Assembly: GCA_900239685.1 (NCBI GenBank)
Contig: OENT01000453.1
Location: forward strand, 50,910-114,909
Origin: Rotaria macrura
Lineage: Eukaryota; Rotifera; Eurotatoria; Philodinida; Philodinidae
DNA length: 64,000 nucleotides
Direction of reading: 5' to 3'
Of the stretch, positions 25,100-39,181 are shown one piece after another. Made by a program: the position numbers and the translations under genes. How positions within the stretch are numbered: position 1 is the stretch's first letter; every line of letters starts with the position of its first letter. The notes under the pieces are model-generated. The model made no database searches. It worked only from the letters and a program-made list of their open reading frames with translations, and was not told where the DNA came from.

Positions 25100-28000
25100 T
25101 GGTAGTTATTCCGATGATGACGAGGATGATTTTCATAATAAATCCCAACAACGTCAACGTTCCTCATCTCGTCACCATCACCATCATCATCATCATCGTA
25201 GTGATCGCCGTCACGTTCAACAACCACAGCAACAACAGCAACAACAACAAAGTCAACCTGCACAAAGGCAACCAGCCTATGATCCAAATAAACGACGAAA
25301 ATTCGGTGGTCTTGATGATGATGAATTGACTGAAGATAAACTACAATTAGCATTACTTTCATTAGGACAAAAAGTTGATTCAACACTCGAACAAACTTTA
25401 CGTGATTTATGTACTACATTGTGTAATGATTTAACTAAACATAAAAAAGTCATAATGGGCTTACTCAATCAATGTGTACAACTATTACCTGAACGTGTAA
25501 CTATTTATTCCACATTAATTGGTCTACTTCATGCATCAATAATAACGTTTGGCTCGGATTTTATTGATGCATGTATCAGTTCATTAAAAGAGCATTTATT
25601 GGCAAATAAATTTGAAGTTATTCAACGTTATATACGTTTTCTATCCGATTTAATTAATGTTAAACTTGTTTCATCGTCATCAATCTTAAAATTATATGAA
25701 ACATTAATACAAACTGCAAACGAAACCAATGTTCCACAAGTACGAACAGATTTTTTTGTATCATGTGTTTTAATATCCTTACCATATTCGGGTAAAATTA
25801 TTTCGGAAAAACATACTACAGAACTAAATCGTTTATTACATACAATTGATAAATATGTTTACAAACGTTCAAAAATTCATGTACCTATCCTACAAGTTTG
25901 GACGTCAATGGAACCACATCCACAAGAAGAATATTTGGATTGTTTATGGGCACAAATAAAACGTTTGAATCAAGATGAATGGGCTGAATCACAAATATTT
26001 CGACCCTATTATACATATGCTGATACATTATTTAGTGATATATCGGCATCGATTGTTCACGATTTACCATCGATCATCATTCCAGCACATCATGATGCAG
26101 TTATATATCCAATACCGAAGATTGTATTTCGTATGTTTGATTATACTGATGTACCAGAACAATATGTTTTACCTGGTGCACATGCTATTGAAAGATATTT
26201 GATTGAAGATGAAATATCTAATATTATACACACGTATCATACGGAACGAAAAGATTGCGCAATACAATTAACACAAATCAGACCCAAAAATAAAATTCCA
26301 TTGAATTATATGATTGTTGAGGTATGTTGGACACATGTCAGAAATATTTTAATTCATTGAATACTAATTAGCAGTTGTAGGACGAATAAAGTATTTGTAA
26401 AAACCAACATCTAAAACAAAGAACTTCCGTAAAAATGAATATGTCTTTGATGTTGTTGAGACTCATTATTTGAGTGTTACTTATGAAATTCCTTTCTCTA
26501 AATTAAAGATTCTATCACAACACACAGATATATTTATTCTCAGAACATGAGTTCAAATCTTTTGAGGTGTGTCTAACTGTAAGGAGAGTATCACTTTTTT
26601 AAATTGATTGAGAAAAGTATCTTACGATGTGAAAGGAAATTTCCATTCATCAGAGTACTGTTTGAGATATGTATTTGACTGTTATCACTAATAAAAGATG
26701 GAGTTATAATACTTGAAATAATTTTGAAAACTTTTATTTTACTAGTTTAATAAGTAGATACGAATGATTGAACCTAAAAAATATCTATGAATTGAGATAT
26801 ATTATTTTTTTCAGAAGTTTGATAGAACGACAAAGATGAGAACCAATGTTTTGTTGATCAAGAATACACGAGAATCAAATGCCTATCATAGTAGTTCTCG
26901 AAGATACGAAAGAATTCAATGCTAATCGAACGAGTGATTTAAATAATCTATGAACTTGTGTATAGAATACATGCATAGCTCAACTCTTCTGAAGAAAAAA
27001 CTCGTGAATAAGATGAACATCGTAGTGATTTTCATAACTGTAGAGACAACGATGAAGAAGATAAGATTTTTTTCATTTCTCGGAGCCTTTACTGAAGAAT
27101 GTGCTGCCATTTGAAATATCGATTTATTTCATTGTTTTTCTTTTGTTGATGTTTGTGAATTTTCAACGAATGCTCGTAGTCAACATGATAGACACACATT
27201 TCGTTCATGACTGTCACATCCTGTCAAACAAGGTACTTTTCATATAGGCTTCTAGGATCGGGCAATTATTAAGGTTAAGTTCTATGCAAAAACTTTCCTC
27301 CCAACTGTCATGCTTAAAGGACTTGCACAGAAATGTTCATTGACTTTTGAAACTAACCTATGGTTTGAAGTAGAATGCTGAGATGATTTCACAGAAGCTA
27401 CTTAACCCTTAAAAGCCGAAGGGACTTTTTCTTACAATAAGAGGAAGCTAGTCACAAAAATAGAGATTATGGGGACCCTCAGCATATTTCTACTATAGCT
27501 AAAAAGAATTACCTTGCTTTTCTGCGAGAGCTATGCAATGCCCGTTAGAGGAGCAATCCGGCCTTGTAAAAAATCAAAAGATAGTTATTTCAATCTGAAA
27601 TTTTCCCCATAAGTAGGTTTTTATAGTCCTCAACTCACCCTGAAATTTTCACACAAAACGGATGCTTTTTTGTTGAGATATTTTAATACCCAAAAAAACT
27701 GGCCACATTTTGCAAAAACCTGTCCAAAACCAACTTTTTTGCAACATTCTGTATCTCGAGAAGAAAACAACCATTGTTGCTGAAAATTTCAGAGCACTCC
27801 AAATATCATTTAAGCTACATATGAGCAAAGTTTCAAATTAAAATTCCTTTGTTTCGATTTTTCCATGAAGCTGAATGTCCCATCCAAGGAGGATTTTCTT
27901 TGTGTGTTGGCGTAATCTGCCAGTAGATCGGTTAAAAAATTACGGAATGGCTTCATCAGATACCTTGATGCTATGTTTAAGGATATTCCGTAAAATAAAC

Positions 28001-30982
28001 AAAGTTACAAGTTGCACTTATGATTAAACTAAACTTTAAGAAAAAAAAGGGACATTAATAAATCATCACGGATAAAAGATCTATTGTTCCATCTGACAGT
28101 CACTTGAAAATTATATTTTGATCGCAGCATGGCTTCTAAAGTCCTCTTAGTTCAAGAAAATATTGGTTCCTTTTTATATGGTCTTATTGCGGTTTTTATT
28201 GAACTTATCACAATATCCACTGGAGTGGACATTCGGCTTTTAAGGTTTAAGCATATTTTACTCTGCTCTTTTTCATTACTACTGCACAGGCGTTAGTTCT
28301 CCTCCCATTTAATGTTAGTGAATGGAACCGTTTGAAAATGCTTCAATTGTGTATCTTTTTCTATATTCTACTAGGAAAGCGAGAGAATCTATTGATTGAT
28401 TGATTTCTTTAGGTTATATTTGGTCATTTATTCAAATTACCACGCTCGCAACATCTTGAATTGTTCTATGGTTCATTATTACTTGAATTATGTAAATTAC
28501 AACCATCAACATTACCACCTGTTCTAGTTCAAGCTGTCGATATGCTGTTCGAACGTTTAAATACAATGAAAACTGCTTGTATCGAACGATTCGTTAAATG
28601 GTTTTCGTATCATTTATCGAATTTTCAATTTACTTGGGCATGGCAAGATTGGATCAATTGTTTAGATGAAAATCCTGAATCACCTAAAATCAAATTCATA
28701 CGCGAAACATTGCAACGTTGCATGCGATTGTCATTTCATCAACGAGTCATTGATTTTGTACCTGAACAATTTTATAAACTCGTGCCGAATAAACCATCGC
28801 CAATATTTAAATTTGAAGAAGCCGATCCACCTATATTCGGTTCTGAATATGCACAATTATTAACAAAAAAAATCAAAGAACGTTCAGCTGCCGAAGATCT
28901 CTTACGTATATTAAATACGGTACCGAATCCATCGAAAGATGACTCATCATTAGTTACAGCAGCATCATCATCATCAACAACTACGAATCAAACAACGAAT
29001 GAATCAACTTATAATATGGTACAAATTGATTTATTTGTATCATCACTCCTTTGGATTGGTTCGAAATCATTTACCCATTCATTTGCTTCATTAGCTAAAT
29101 ATCATCAACTATTTAAAGTTCTTATTGAAACAGAAGAACAACAAATTCAAGTACTTAAATCAATGTATGAAGTTTGGCCAAATCATCAACAGGTTAGTTT
29201 GTTTTACTGATTTTTTACTTTTTGTTCATCTAACTTTATCCTTTTTAATGAATAATTTTTGGCTCGATATAGACATACACGATGTGATAATAGAAAATCA
29301 TTTTGAAACTTTTGAGTCTTCTTATTCAAAATAGATTACAGTATGGAAACATTTCTTCATAGAACCCCTAAAATTTCCAATTCATTTTCTGTAAGCCATT
29401 ATTAGATGATGATTGGATTAAGAAGAAACACTTTTTCTATTTCAGGCTATATTCGGCATCTCCTTTTTCGAAGTACTCTCAGATATAGAAACTCGAATGT
29501 CTGTTTTTCTTGTAAAAACGTTAATTCTGACACAAATTCGTTGAGAATACATTCATTGATATTGAATAAAAAAGTGATTACGACTGAAGAAAGACAGTCG
29601 ACTCATACTTTTCCAAAACAACAGTGTAAATCGTTTGTTACATCATGTTTTGGACTAGTTGTTATCATAGTTTATTTTTCCCGATAAGCTTTTTAATTCG
29701 TAGTCAAATATAAAGCTGAAATATACTTACGAAATTCAAACGACATTTTACAATGAGAAACATTGAGATTCTAGAGATTAGGAAAAATTATGCGTACTAT
29801 GCATATGTAACTTAGAAGTTCTAGATCGTGTATATATTATTCATGAAGCTTGATGTCATTAAAGAAATATAAGGCGTTTTTACTTCGAAATCTTTGAATT
29901 ATTCTAAAAATTGCTCGATTGAGATTTTATGATTATGAACTATCGATAATCGATAGTATATAGTTTATTTTTTGAAGAATATTTTTACAACATAGAATCC
30001 ATTTGAAAGAATAAGTTCTGTGTGTCGAAATACATATCACGAAGTTTTTCAATAGATTCATTGTTTATTGATTTTGTTTGACATATCATAGATGATGGTT
30101 GTTCTGATTGATAAACTAGTTAAAACTCAAATAGTTGAATGCTCTGCCGTAGCCAATTGGATATTTTCAAGTGAACTAGGTTCTGAATTAACAAATTTTT
30201 ATATATGGGAAATCTTAACATCAACTATAGAAAAAATGAATCGTCAAGTTGAAAAATATCACAATGAATTGTTAGATTTACGTCGTCAATTAAATATATC
30301 TGTATCAGTTCAAGCAGTAGCATGTACACCAGCAGCAGCAGCAGCAGCAGCAGTAGCAACAGATGAAGTTCTTCCGTCTACTGAACATATGTTAACATCA
30401 TCAAGTGAAGAAAAACCGTCTCATGAAAACAAAATGGACGATAATGATAATACAACAGGTACTGAAGATAAATCATTAACAAATTTAAAACGACGACATG
30501 AAAGTGATGATGATGACGATGATGATGAACAACAATCAACTGAAAAGATTCAATCAATGCAAATATCTCAACCTCCCATGGATGAAGCAACAGCTAAATT
30601 ACATGAAAAATATGAAATTGTCGAAGAACGTCTATCACATGCACGTGAACAACAAAAGTAAACGAAATAAATTTTCATTACTAAAAATTTCTATGACATA
30701 ATCTTATTTGTTTTCGTTTTTTTTAGGAAACTATATTTAATTGTATTTCAACGTTTTATAATGACATTGAGCGACTTTTTAAATGAATGTGAAAGTAAAA
30801 ATGTCGATCCTGTATCAACACCATGGCTCAAATGGATTATTGAACGTTTACAAGAAATATTTCTGTTATATCATGAACAAGTTTTTGAATATGTATCAAC
30901 ATTCGAATCATTGATCTTTACATCTGATATTGACTTCTGTATACTTGAAGTATTTCAACAATTTTGCGCATTACGTGCATAA
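25029..30982 (+). CDS. NCBP1: Nuclear cap-binding protein subunit 1 (CBP80), 4 exons
   Basis: Exons 25029-26321, 28413-29192, 30092-30657 and 30727-30982 join in phase to 964 residues. CBP80 and CBP20 form the heterodimer that binds the m7G cap of nascent RNA in the nucleus and links it to splicing, export and decay. The protein aligns along its whole length with animal CBP80: [93 protein letters not shown] and the C-terminal [10 protein letters not shown]. The N-terminal MIF4G-type helical domain starts near residue 100, after an NLS-like KRRKF. Human CBP80 is 790 residues; the extra length is mainly an N-terminal poly-Gly, poly-His and poly-Gln tail (about residues 10-85) and an Ala/Asp-rich insert in exon 3 (about 765-850), where human CBP80 also has a charged disordered loop. 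The exon 3 start uses the AG at 30090. Confidence 0.97.
27406..28246. mobile_element. piggyBac-like non-autonomous element (TTAA target duplication) in NCBP1 intron 1
   Basis: The ends are inverted repeats: CCCTTAAAAGCCGAA at 27406-27420, and its counterpart at 28232-28246, which reads ACCTTAAAAGCCGAA in reverse complement. Both are flanked directly by TTAA (27402-27405 and 28247-28250), the invariant piggyBac-type duplication, with CCC-type termini. The 841-base interior has no transposase frame. It is an internally deleted or miniature element; the source transposase would have to be elsewhere in the genome. It sits on the far side of a 2.1-kb intron and ends about 165 bases before the exon 2 acceptor. 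Confidence 0.82.
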
Positions 30983-31079
30983 GCTATGAAATGAACATAA
31001 ATATTTACATTTGCTCCCTTCTTTTTCTTGTTTTTTTCGTTGTTATGTGTTGAAGCGTGATAGGAAAATACAAAAGAAA

Positions 31080-31085
31080 AATAAA
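31080..31085 (+). terminator. likely polyadenylation signal of NCBP1
   Basis: AATAAA about 100 bases after the TAA stop at 30980-30982. Confidence 0.5.
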
Positions 31086-34000
31086 TGTATCGTGTATATG
31101 ATGCACTAATATTGAATCATATGAATACATGTTTATCGATGATACTCTCTTCGAGTAATAGACATCTCGAGAATAATGCCATAGTTGATTGCTATATGCG
31201 AATATAAGTACAAAGTCCGACACTGATGAATTTTTCATTGTTAGTGTGTTCAAAAATTCTTCTATGTATTTCACAAAGTGAAACACAACCAATGTCATAA
31301 AATCTATCGTTTTGCATTGTATCGGTCCAAAGTTTTGTGAAAGAAAAAAGAAAGAAAAGCGAACTCTACAATCTCTGTGGGATTAAAATGTTAAGATACG
31401 ATATTATTACCATTGTTGACTAAAGAGAATTCATATTTAATGACGCATATTCATCTTCTTTACGGAATAATATTTAATAATGACTTCATTTAGTGGAATG
31501 AGAATTACATTGCCACATGGTCTCTGGCGCAAAGGGACTATTATCATGGTGATGACTATGAACTGGACGAGTGTTTTCAATTCATATTACTATAGTTTGA
31601 TATTTTCTTTAGATTGCGTTTCACAAGGTAACACGAGAAACGTAATTGCTAATATTATGCAATGATAAACATCGAGCAGAAAACATGATGAATAATTGAT
31701 TACAACAATATACAACTTTCTACGACTGTTTTCTGTCAATGTCTTGATGAGATGACAAGACGATCAATTGTATTAGTAATATTGTATCATTGCTTTAGGC
31801 AGTCATAGACATTGTATGATAAAAGACACCTAAAGTAGATCTAATAAAATGTGACAGATCATTTCTTCGTGTAGAATATCTGCCTAAGATTTTCTTTTGC
31901 CTGATCATAATTTGTATTTAAATTTGAACAAGAAAATTCTTGATTATTATTGACATACGCAGAAGAGTCTTTTGTTTTACATTGATCGATTCGATTTCAA
32001 GTCTGTTTACTGATTAGAAGAAATTTCTTACTAACAACTTGTCAATTAATTTCTGATGCATTGTGCTGAGATGATCATTGATGTAAATGGATATGGTTGG
32101 AACAGATCGAATATCCGATACAAAATTCAGAATTGTTTTCAATAAATGAGAGAGATAAAAACAAGAAATTCTATACTCTGATGTTTATTTGTAATCTGTT
32201 CTTTAATAACGATCAAGTAGATCGGTGTATTCGAAAAAATTATCTTTGGTAAAACGACCATAGAAGCAAATGACACAGATGTTCAAAGTTGTTACTACTC
32301 TACACTAAAGGGCATACTAATCCTATTCGTGAAATAGTTTAAGCAAACTATTGTAAGTACAATCTTCTACTTTTGTCATTCGGTATACAGTCAATAATTA
32401 GAGTATTCATTTGTATAACAAGAAAAATCTTCTTGATTTGTACTGTTTATCATCGTAGAAGTTTGACAGAACAAAGATCTTGAATTTGATAGCCATTGTT
32501 CATAGGATACGAAAAATTGACCTATTCTATGCTAATCTTGAGAAATTGAAATTCCCTGTTTTTTGTAATATACAAAAGATGCGATAAAAACTCACAAATA
32601 CAAAGAATTGCATGCACGATCAATGTCACTTATTCGATATGGAATCCAAGGTAGAAGCAGATCTATTATCAATTACGATGATACCTTCAACTTCTGTTTT
32701 CTCTGCTGTTCAAACATTGGAATAAGATATTTGTTATTGTAGCCTTTACAAACAGACTCTAAAGCGATACGGAAGATACTAATTCAAAGTTGCATTGATA
32801 TATTGATGGTTAACAATAGAAGCATATATGATAGAAGTGTTTGATTTAGAATGTATGTAGGTGTATCGTCTGTCATAATGGTATTTGACATGGATTTTGT
32901 TTAGTTTTTTGTTTCTCGCTCGATATCAGTTTGATCATAAACAGTAAGATCAAACTTCAATCCTTCTAAATTTTGTCACTAGTAAGAATATAGAAAGGAA
33001 AAGTAAACAGTTCTTTTTTTAGTCTTCTACGAAGCATTAAATCAATCGAAACTAATTATTATTCTCTAAACACTACACTGTATAATTACAATTGTCTTCG
33101 ATTATATTCTAGTTTAACTGTAAATTAGAAATCATTTAGCTGTAGTCAATAACCAAAACAAAACACTTATATGAGTCGACTCCATCTCGGGCAATGACAG
33201 CTGTTCTCGTCTACTGTACATATGATGCTGTGAAGTTATTATCTTTCGGCAATGTTCTTTGCATTACTATTATCTCTCTAGTTTCATCTTATGTTAGATT
33301 TCAGCCGTGAATAATTGTCTTGTTCAAGCATGAAGAAATGCATCTAGTAGATAAGCTTCTGCGCGGCCTTGTATCACATACTGTCTTGTATATAGTTAGA
33401 AAGATGTTAAAATAAATTATTCTTCATTCACGAATTTATACCTTGTTGCATATTACTTCAAATAGCTCTTGTTTTGGTTATTTTTTTTTCTATAGAAGCT
33501 AGATTCTGTTATTGCCATTATATTTTGTACTTTTCAATTTCAATTTTAAGTTAGTTAATGTTAAAACATAGATTAGAATTCAATTGAATTAATTTTCCAT
33601 GATTTTCATTACAATTATCCAACGAAAGAAAATTCTTCAAAGCTCTACATTATTATCAATAAAATTGATTGATCAATGCACTCTTTCAATGTACACTACT
33701 CAGTATGAGTTGACGTACGCATCGTAGAATTTATCCATTCGAATATCCCTCTTGTTTTTAATTATTTGAATTGTAATTCTAGAAAACATCACTTAAAATA
33801 TCTAACTGTAATAATACATAACATTAGAACATGAATTTTACGTAGCACAATGAATTGATCGAACGCCAGAAATAGTTACATGTATCTGATAGAATGCGTA
33901 CATGAGAAGGCCTTAGGTACAGCTACATGTGCAATTAACACAGTATCAAGTATAGCGTATGTTCTATAATATCATTGACAGCTGATGTATAAGCAGCTAT

Positions 34001-34288
34001 TATTGATGTTGGTATTTCAATAATCACTGGAAGATCTGCGGGTAATCAGATGGCGACCAGTATTATTCTAGATCATGTTAACTCAAAAAGATTTTCTAAC
34101 AAGGATAAAAGAACTCCTACAGGATAACATGACACAACACTTATTAAATTTTCACAATATACGTATGAGCAAGGGAGGTTAATACATGGCTCGGATAGTA
34201 GCAAAACGGGGAATATGGCTCAGATGAAACAATGATTTCTGTTTTTAATATTCCAAGACGTTCGTTCACGAAGCGCAAATTTATATAC

Positions 34289-34293
<5 letters not shown>

Positions 34294-34329
<36 letters not shown>
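34294..34329. repeat. (TA)n microsatellite
   Basis: About 17 uninterrupted TA units. Confidence 0.9.
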
Positions 34330-34330
<1 letters not shown>

Positions 34331-35430
34331 ACTAGTAGATTTCCAATATTCATCAAGGACATACAGTTGAAACAACATTTAATAGGGTTACAATAAGAAT
34401 CCAAAGCTTTTAGTCTATCATGACCTTCAAGGAAGAATATTAACTTAGACGACAGTAAGTGACATACATGCGATTAGGTAAACAAGAGAAGATGAAAAAA
34501 GGAGTGAGAACATAACAATCAAAAAGAGCAACTTTACAAGTTTACTAATCATATTGATTGTTATGCTCTTGCAGAAAATCAACAATGACATTTTGAAGAA
34601 TCAAAATATATAGACAATTTTACAACGAGAATAATTTTAAATATGTAAAAATCTCATCACTTCTCATTCATCGACTATTTCTACATGTTGTACCGCTTCA
34701 TACACTCATCATTCGATGCTCTTTTGTTTAGAAGTACAAAATAATCTAGCCAACGAAATTAAAAGCATAATTTTCATAGTCACTTCGATTCGAAGATCGA
34801 TAGAATCTTTTCCTAGAGTACAGGTCTATAATAATTTTATTGACAAAGCTTCATGCGTTAACTCGATGCGACAGATTGTTTTCTTTGTTCTATAATAAAT
34901 GTCAATTAAATCTTACAATACTATAAAAACGTCAACTAGTGTTTGAGCCATAAAGAAATACTATTCATGTTTGCCTAAACATCTGATCTCCAAAATAGCA
35001 TAACCGCTTTCTTTGTATACTTATTGGATTAAATATGATTACTTCCTTACATTCAACAATGACATTCTGATGCATTGAAAGCCTTGTATACCGTCCATAT
35101 ATCATTTTTATCTAGCAGTGTTATTACATCATACAAGTTGAAAATCTTTGACTATCATCGTAGAGCTCTCCTTCGATAGTGCAATGCTATTCGTTTTTTT
35201 TTTGTTGACAGATACAATAACAGCCCACTGTCTTTACCGACAATGAACATTATTGACATTTCTTTCTTCAAAGGAAAAAATATACTGAAGAAACTTCAAC
35301 TTATTTATTACTCCTATCGAAAATAAATAGTTAGTTCTAGAATACTTTATCAGATATAAGATTCTCTTTAAAAATTTATTGATTTGTTTGTTTCTCATCA
35401 GGAGAAAATAGTAAAGATATATAGAAAGAT

Positions 35431-35461
<31 letters not shown>
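35431..35461. repeat. Compound (CA)n(TA)n microsatellite
   Basis: Eight CA units run directly into about seven TA units, about 80 bases beyond the stop codon of the PTB-domain gene. Confidence 0.9.
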
Positions 35462-35542
35462 GGCATACGCACTGATATACAATCAAATGTAGAAACAAAA
35501 TGATGTTTTCATATCTATATTGTTTGCTTTTTTCTTTCTATA

Positions 35543-38500
35543 TTAAATAAATAATTTCCGATCATTCACTGATGGCGATGACGACGACGATGATGATGCT
35601 GGTGAATGTGTCGATGCTGACATAATAACACTATCATTATGGTTATTATTATTGTTATGTTTAATATCAGACTTTGAAGAAAGACGAATAACTTCAAGTT
35701 GAGGATGCCGTTCACTATTGGTAACCGATGATATTAATGACTTTACATCTTTTGATTTTTTAACATTCAATTTTAAACGACGATGAAGTCGATAGGCTAT
35801 GTCGAAAACTTGACCAAATGTTAGCATAATCTATATATGAGAAAAATTTCGAATACATATTCTTTCTTTTTCTAATATGAACCAATTTAGAACATACTTC
35901 TGTTGACATAGCTTCATTTTTTACAACAAATACATGACAATAATGATGAAATTCACCACTAATTGAGAATGAAGGCGACGGTGGTGCTTGCTGTTTGTTA
36001 TCAGTTACAGAATTCGTCGTCGAAGTTGCATTAGAATGTGACATACCATTGGTAAGGCGTTGTTCACGTGTAACATACGCAAAATAACGTAAATCTTCAT
36101 CTTGACATGCACAATGTATGGATTTAATATCATGAAAACATATTACAATACGATCTTTCGAGTGTTTTAAAAATTCTACACCACGTGACGATATACTTAA
36201 GCCAATGATTGGTAAAACACGTGCATATTGAGTAGATTGTTTCAATCGTGATATAGCTTGTATAGGCATAGCTGTGGTGCCATCATTTAACATTTTAATC
36301 GCTGTCGAACCTATATCAATAAATAAATATAACATTCATTATTCGAACAAAAGAAAACCTTTCGATTATTTATCTTAGATAAGTAGATGTACACAATTAA
36401 TAGAACATTTGATTACGAAATATTAAGATCAATATGTACTGAACAGTATAAGAATTTAATTAAATTGAAATAAGAATATTAGGGAAAAAAACATGTCATC
36501 TGCTTATGTTTGCTATCGTTCAAATAAAGATCTGACATACAAATATCATTGAATAAAATTAATGATTATAACAAAAAAAAAAGATGTCCGATTGATCAAA
36601 TATAACTTTGATTTATATGCATACAACAACTGACAAATTACAAAGTTATTTGAACACCACATGATAATAGTATGTTAGATAATTTACTATCAACTCATAC
36701 TCAACTTCTGACAGAATCATAAGATTCTCTGATAAAGAAAAAAAAAACTTGAACTATGTATTTGTTCAATATTTTACGTGAAAAGTTTTAATTTTATATT
36801 TTCTCAAATTCTCAACTTCAACGATCTCTGTAATATTTAATTTACCTAAATAATTCACCCAATAAATGCATGCTTGTTCACCAAGTAATCTTTCATGTAT
36901 ATGTGGCCATTTGTATTGTGGTTCACTAGGATATTGAACATTCAAATTTGTCAATGTATCAATATCATGAGTCGACGTTGTTTCATCAATGGTTGATATC
37001 ACTGGCATTTTCGGTTTTTTTTCAAGTGAATCTGTTTGTATAGATGTTGACGATGACGATAAACTTGTCGATGATATAGCTCGTTTAACACATGTATTCA
37101 CATTCGTTAGTTCATTTAATGTTGTCGTTTGTACACCTTTCTCTTCGGATGATATTGTTGATGATGATTCATCAAGATTATTTAATGATTTACCAGTCAT
37201 CGTACATGCAGAAATTTTATTTAATGACATATCTAAATTAGTATTGGATTTTTTCGTTAATATTTGTTGTTTATAATCATAAAATGGTTCTTCAAATGAA
37301 GATTTTTGTTGTCGTTGTTGTTGCTGCTGCTGCTGTAGAAGAGATATACTTGAATGACACTGACGACGTGTACGAATAGTTTCAGCATGATCTCGTAATA
37401 TAACTGTCGATGATGATGATGATGATGAATGAGATGAAGATATAATAGAAGAAGTCGGAATAGTAGAAGAGGATATCTGCTCGTGTTGTTTGTCTTTATC
37501 TTCTTTTTCTCTTATAATAACATCCATAGTTGACTGAGATAATGGAAGAATGGCAGACGTAGGTTCACTGTTGTTATTATTGTTAGGTAATGATGACAAT
37601 TCTGAAGAGAGAGAGAGAGCAAGCAAAAAAAAAGAATAAGTATAAGAAAAGAAACAAATTGTATATAGCTATTTGTTTGATTAGAATATGGAATGATTGA
37701 CACAGACAAACAATACTTTTTTTCCTTCGCATTTTTTATTTATATATTACCTCTTTCTTCATGATCATTGTCAACATCTTCATAATTCTGATTAATATTG
37801 GATTCTTCAATTATCGTTGATGGTTGACTCGATAGTAACAAAACTGTTTGTTCATCGATATCATTCATCGGTGTTGACATTGGTTTAGACCAATAAAGAT
37901 TCGATGATGATTTAATTAAATGATAATCGTCCGTTGAACTTTCGTCTGTTGAACAACCAGCTAATTCAACACAAATTGAATTACGATGATTTATATTGTT
38001 ATTATTGTTATTATTATTATTATTATTATTATTTCGATTTAAAAATATTTGCATGTGTTGTTGTGGACATATCATAGAGTTTGAACGTTTGAGAATGTAA
38101 TCATCCGTATTATAAGTTATGTTTTTAATTGATATTTGTTGTGGTGGAAAAATAGGATCACTGTCGGATGATGAACAACGATTGCCTGTATGTGCACTAA
38201 TGTTCAGTTGGGATGAATAGTTTTTTCGACGAAATAGATTTGCTCGATTTTTAAGACGATTGAATGGTTCAGCAAGTTTTTTACTCGCTGATATCGGAAC
38301 TGGTATGACCTAGAATATACAGTAAAAAAACGCGTGCATCACTTAGTTAACATGGACCATTACTTGATGGAGAAGTATAATATAGTAGTATGCAGTACGT
38401 GTTCGGGTACTTGTGCACACCACACACGAAGAACGATGATAGAGAGCACACATAAAAAAACCAAGAGAGAGCGCAACGGAAGGTTATCTTTTATAACACG

Positions 38501-39181
38501 CACACACGTTCGTACGATGGTTTTGCCATCGCTCCACCTCCTTCCCTCTCTCTCTCTCCGTGTATGTCGCTCTCATCTCAGGGCTCAATATGTACATACA
38601 CGTAAAAGAAATAAAGGAAAGATGAAGAAACGATGAAAGATGGATCGTCACCGTCTTTTTTTTTCTTCCTATCATTTATGTATGAGCATTCGACCTTGAC
38701 AAACACCATACAGTTTATGTTACTTAGGTTCTACTAATGGAAAGCAAAAAGAAAACGGACAATATGACATCACACACATACTGAATAAGTTTTATTAATA
38801 TTTGAACCATTCACTAACAATTTAGATTATTCTAAAGAAAAGAAAAACCTTGATCCATATTCGATTTAATTATTAATGAGTTCTGTTGTGAAATGTAAAA
38901 AAACAAATTTTTAAAAGCATTCTTTTACAATAACTAAAATTACATTGAATTGAAACAATTTCAAAAGAAATTCCTAACTCTCTTTTTCAATTCGAATGTT
39001 CCTATGTATTTTTGTCATAGTTAGTTCTTTATTTTATTGTATCAAGATTGTTATTCATCGAATAATGTCGTTTTAGCATTATCAATTCTTTCCTAATGAA
39101 AAACAAAACATAAAATATAAAGGGTCATACCTTTGCATTTTGTCGACATTCGATTCTAGTTAAGTCCGAACAAGATGTCAT
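35543..39181 (-). CDS. PTB/PID-domain adaptor, ANKS1-like PTB, 5 exons
   Basis: Exons in transcription order: 39181-39131, 38309-37751, 37601-36846, 36310-35898, 35830-35543; all GT-AG and in phase, 688 residues. The first 420 residues are disordered (poly-Asn, poly-Gln and Ser runs) with a basic stretch (KKLAEPFNRLKNRANLFRRK, about 24-43). A phosphotyrosine-binding domain covers about 425-620: it starts with KWPHIHERLLGEQACIYW and VNYLG, continues with SRGVEFL, FHDIKSIHCACQDEDLRYFA, YVTRE and HHYCHVF, and ends with the helix IMLTFGQVFDIAYRL. This resembles the ANKS1A/B (Odin/AIDA-1) PTB domain (AAQDPEDL-FAYITKD, HHYCHVF, LTLGQAFEVAYQ). No ankyrin repeats or SAM domains are encoded here, unlike ANKS1. 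A Ser/Asn-rich loop of about 30 residues interrupts the PTB domain before HHYCHVF. It is probably a cytoplasmic adaptor binding NPxY-type tails. The first exon is the least certain. Confidence 0.82.
37991..38033. repeat. (ATT)n trinucleotide tract coding poly-Asn
   Basis: Lies in exon 2 of the PTB-domain gene and is read on the minus strand as an Asn run. Confidence 0.85.

Larger units (their letters stand above)
30983..35542. other. Convergent intergenic region, no gene seen
   Basis: About 4.5 kb between NCBP1 (+) and the PTB-domain gene (-). It is AT-rich throughout. Besides the NCBP1 3' UTR and two microsatellites (34294-34329 and 35431-35461) nothing is recognisable; short open frames at 31480-31665 and 34144-34404 look like chance. 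Confidence 0.6.

Noticed and set aside
25027..25386. Minus-strand and alternative plus-strand frames over the NCBP1 5' end
   Set aside because: Produced by trinucleotide repeats that are open in several frames; the NCBP1 frame continues into conserved sequence.
31480..31665. 61-codon plus-strand frame after NCBP1
   Set aside because: Short, no motif, no splice support.
36989..37276. 95-codon plus-strand frame
   Set aside because: Antisense to a coding exon of the PTB-domain gene, without its own motifs.
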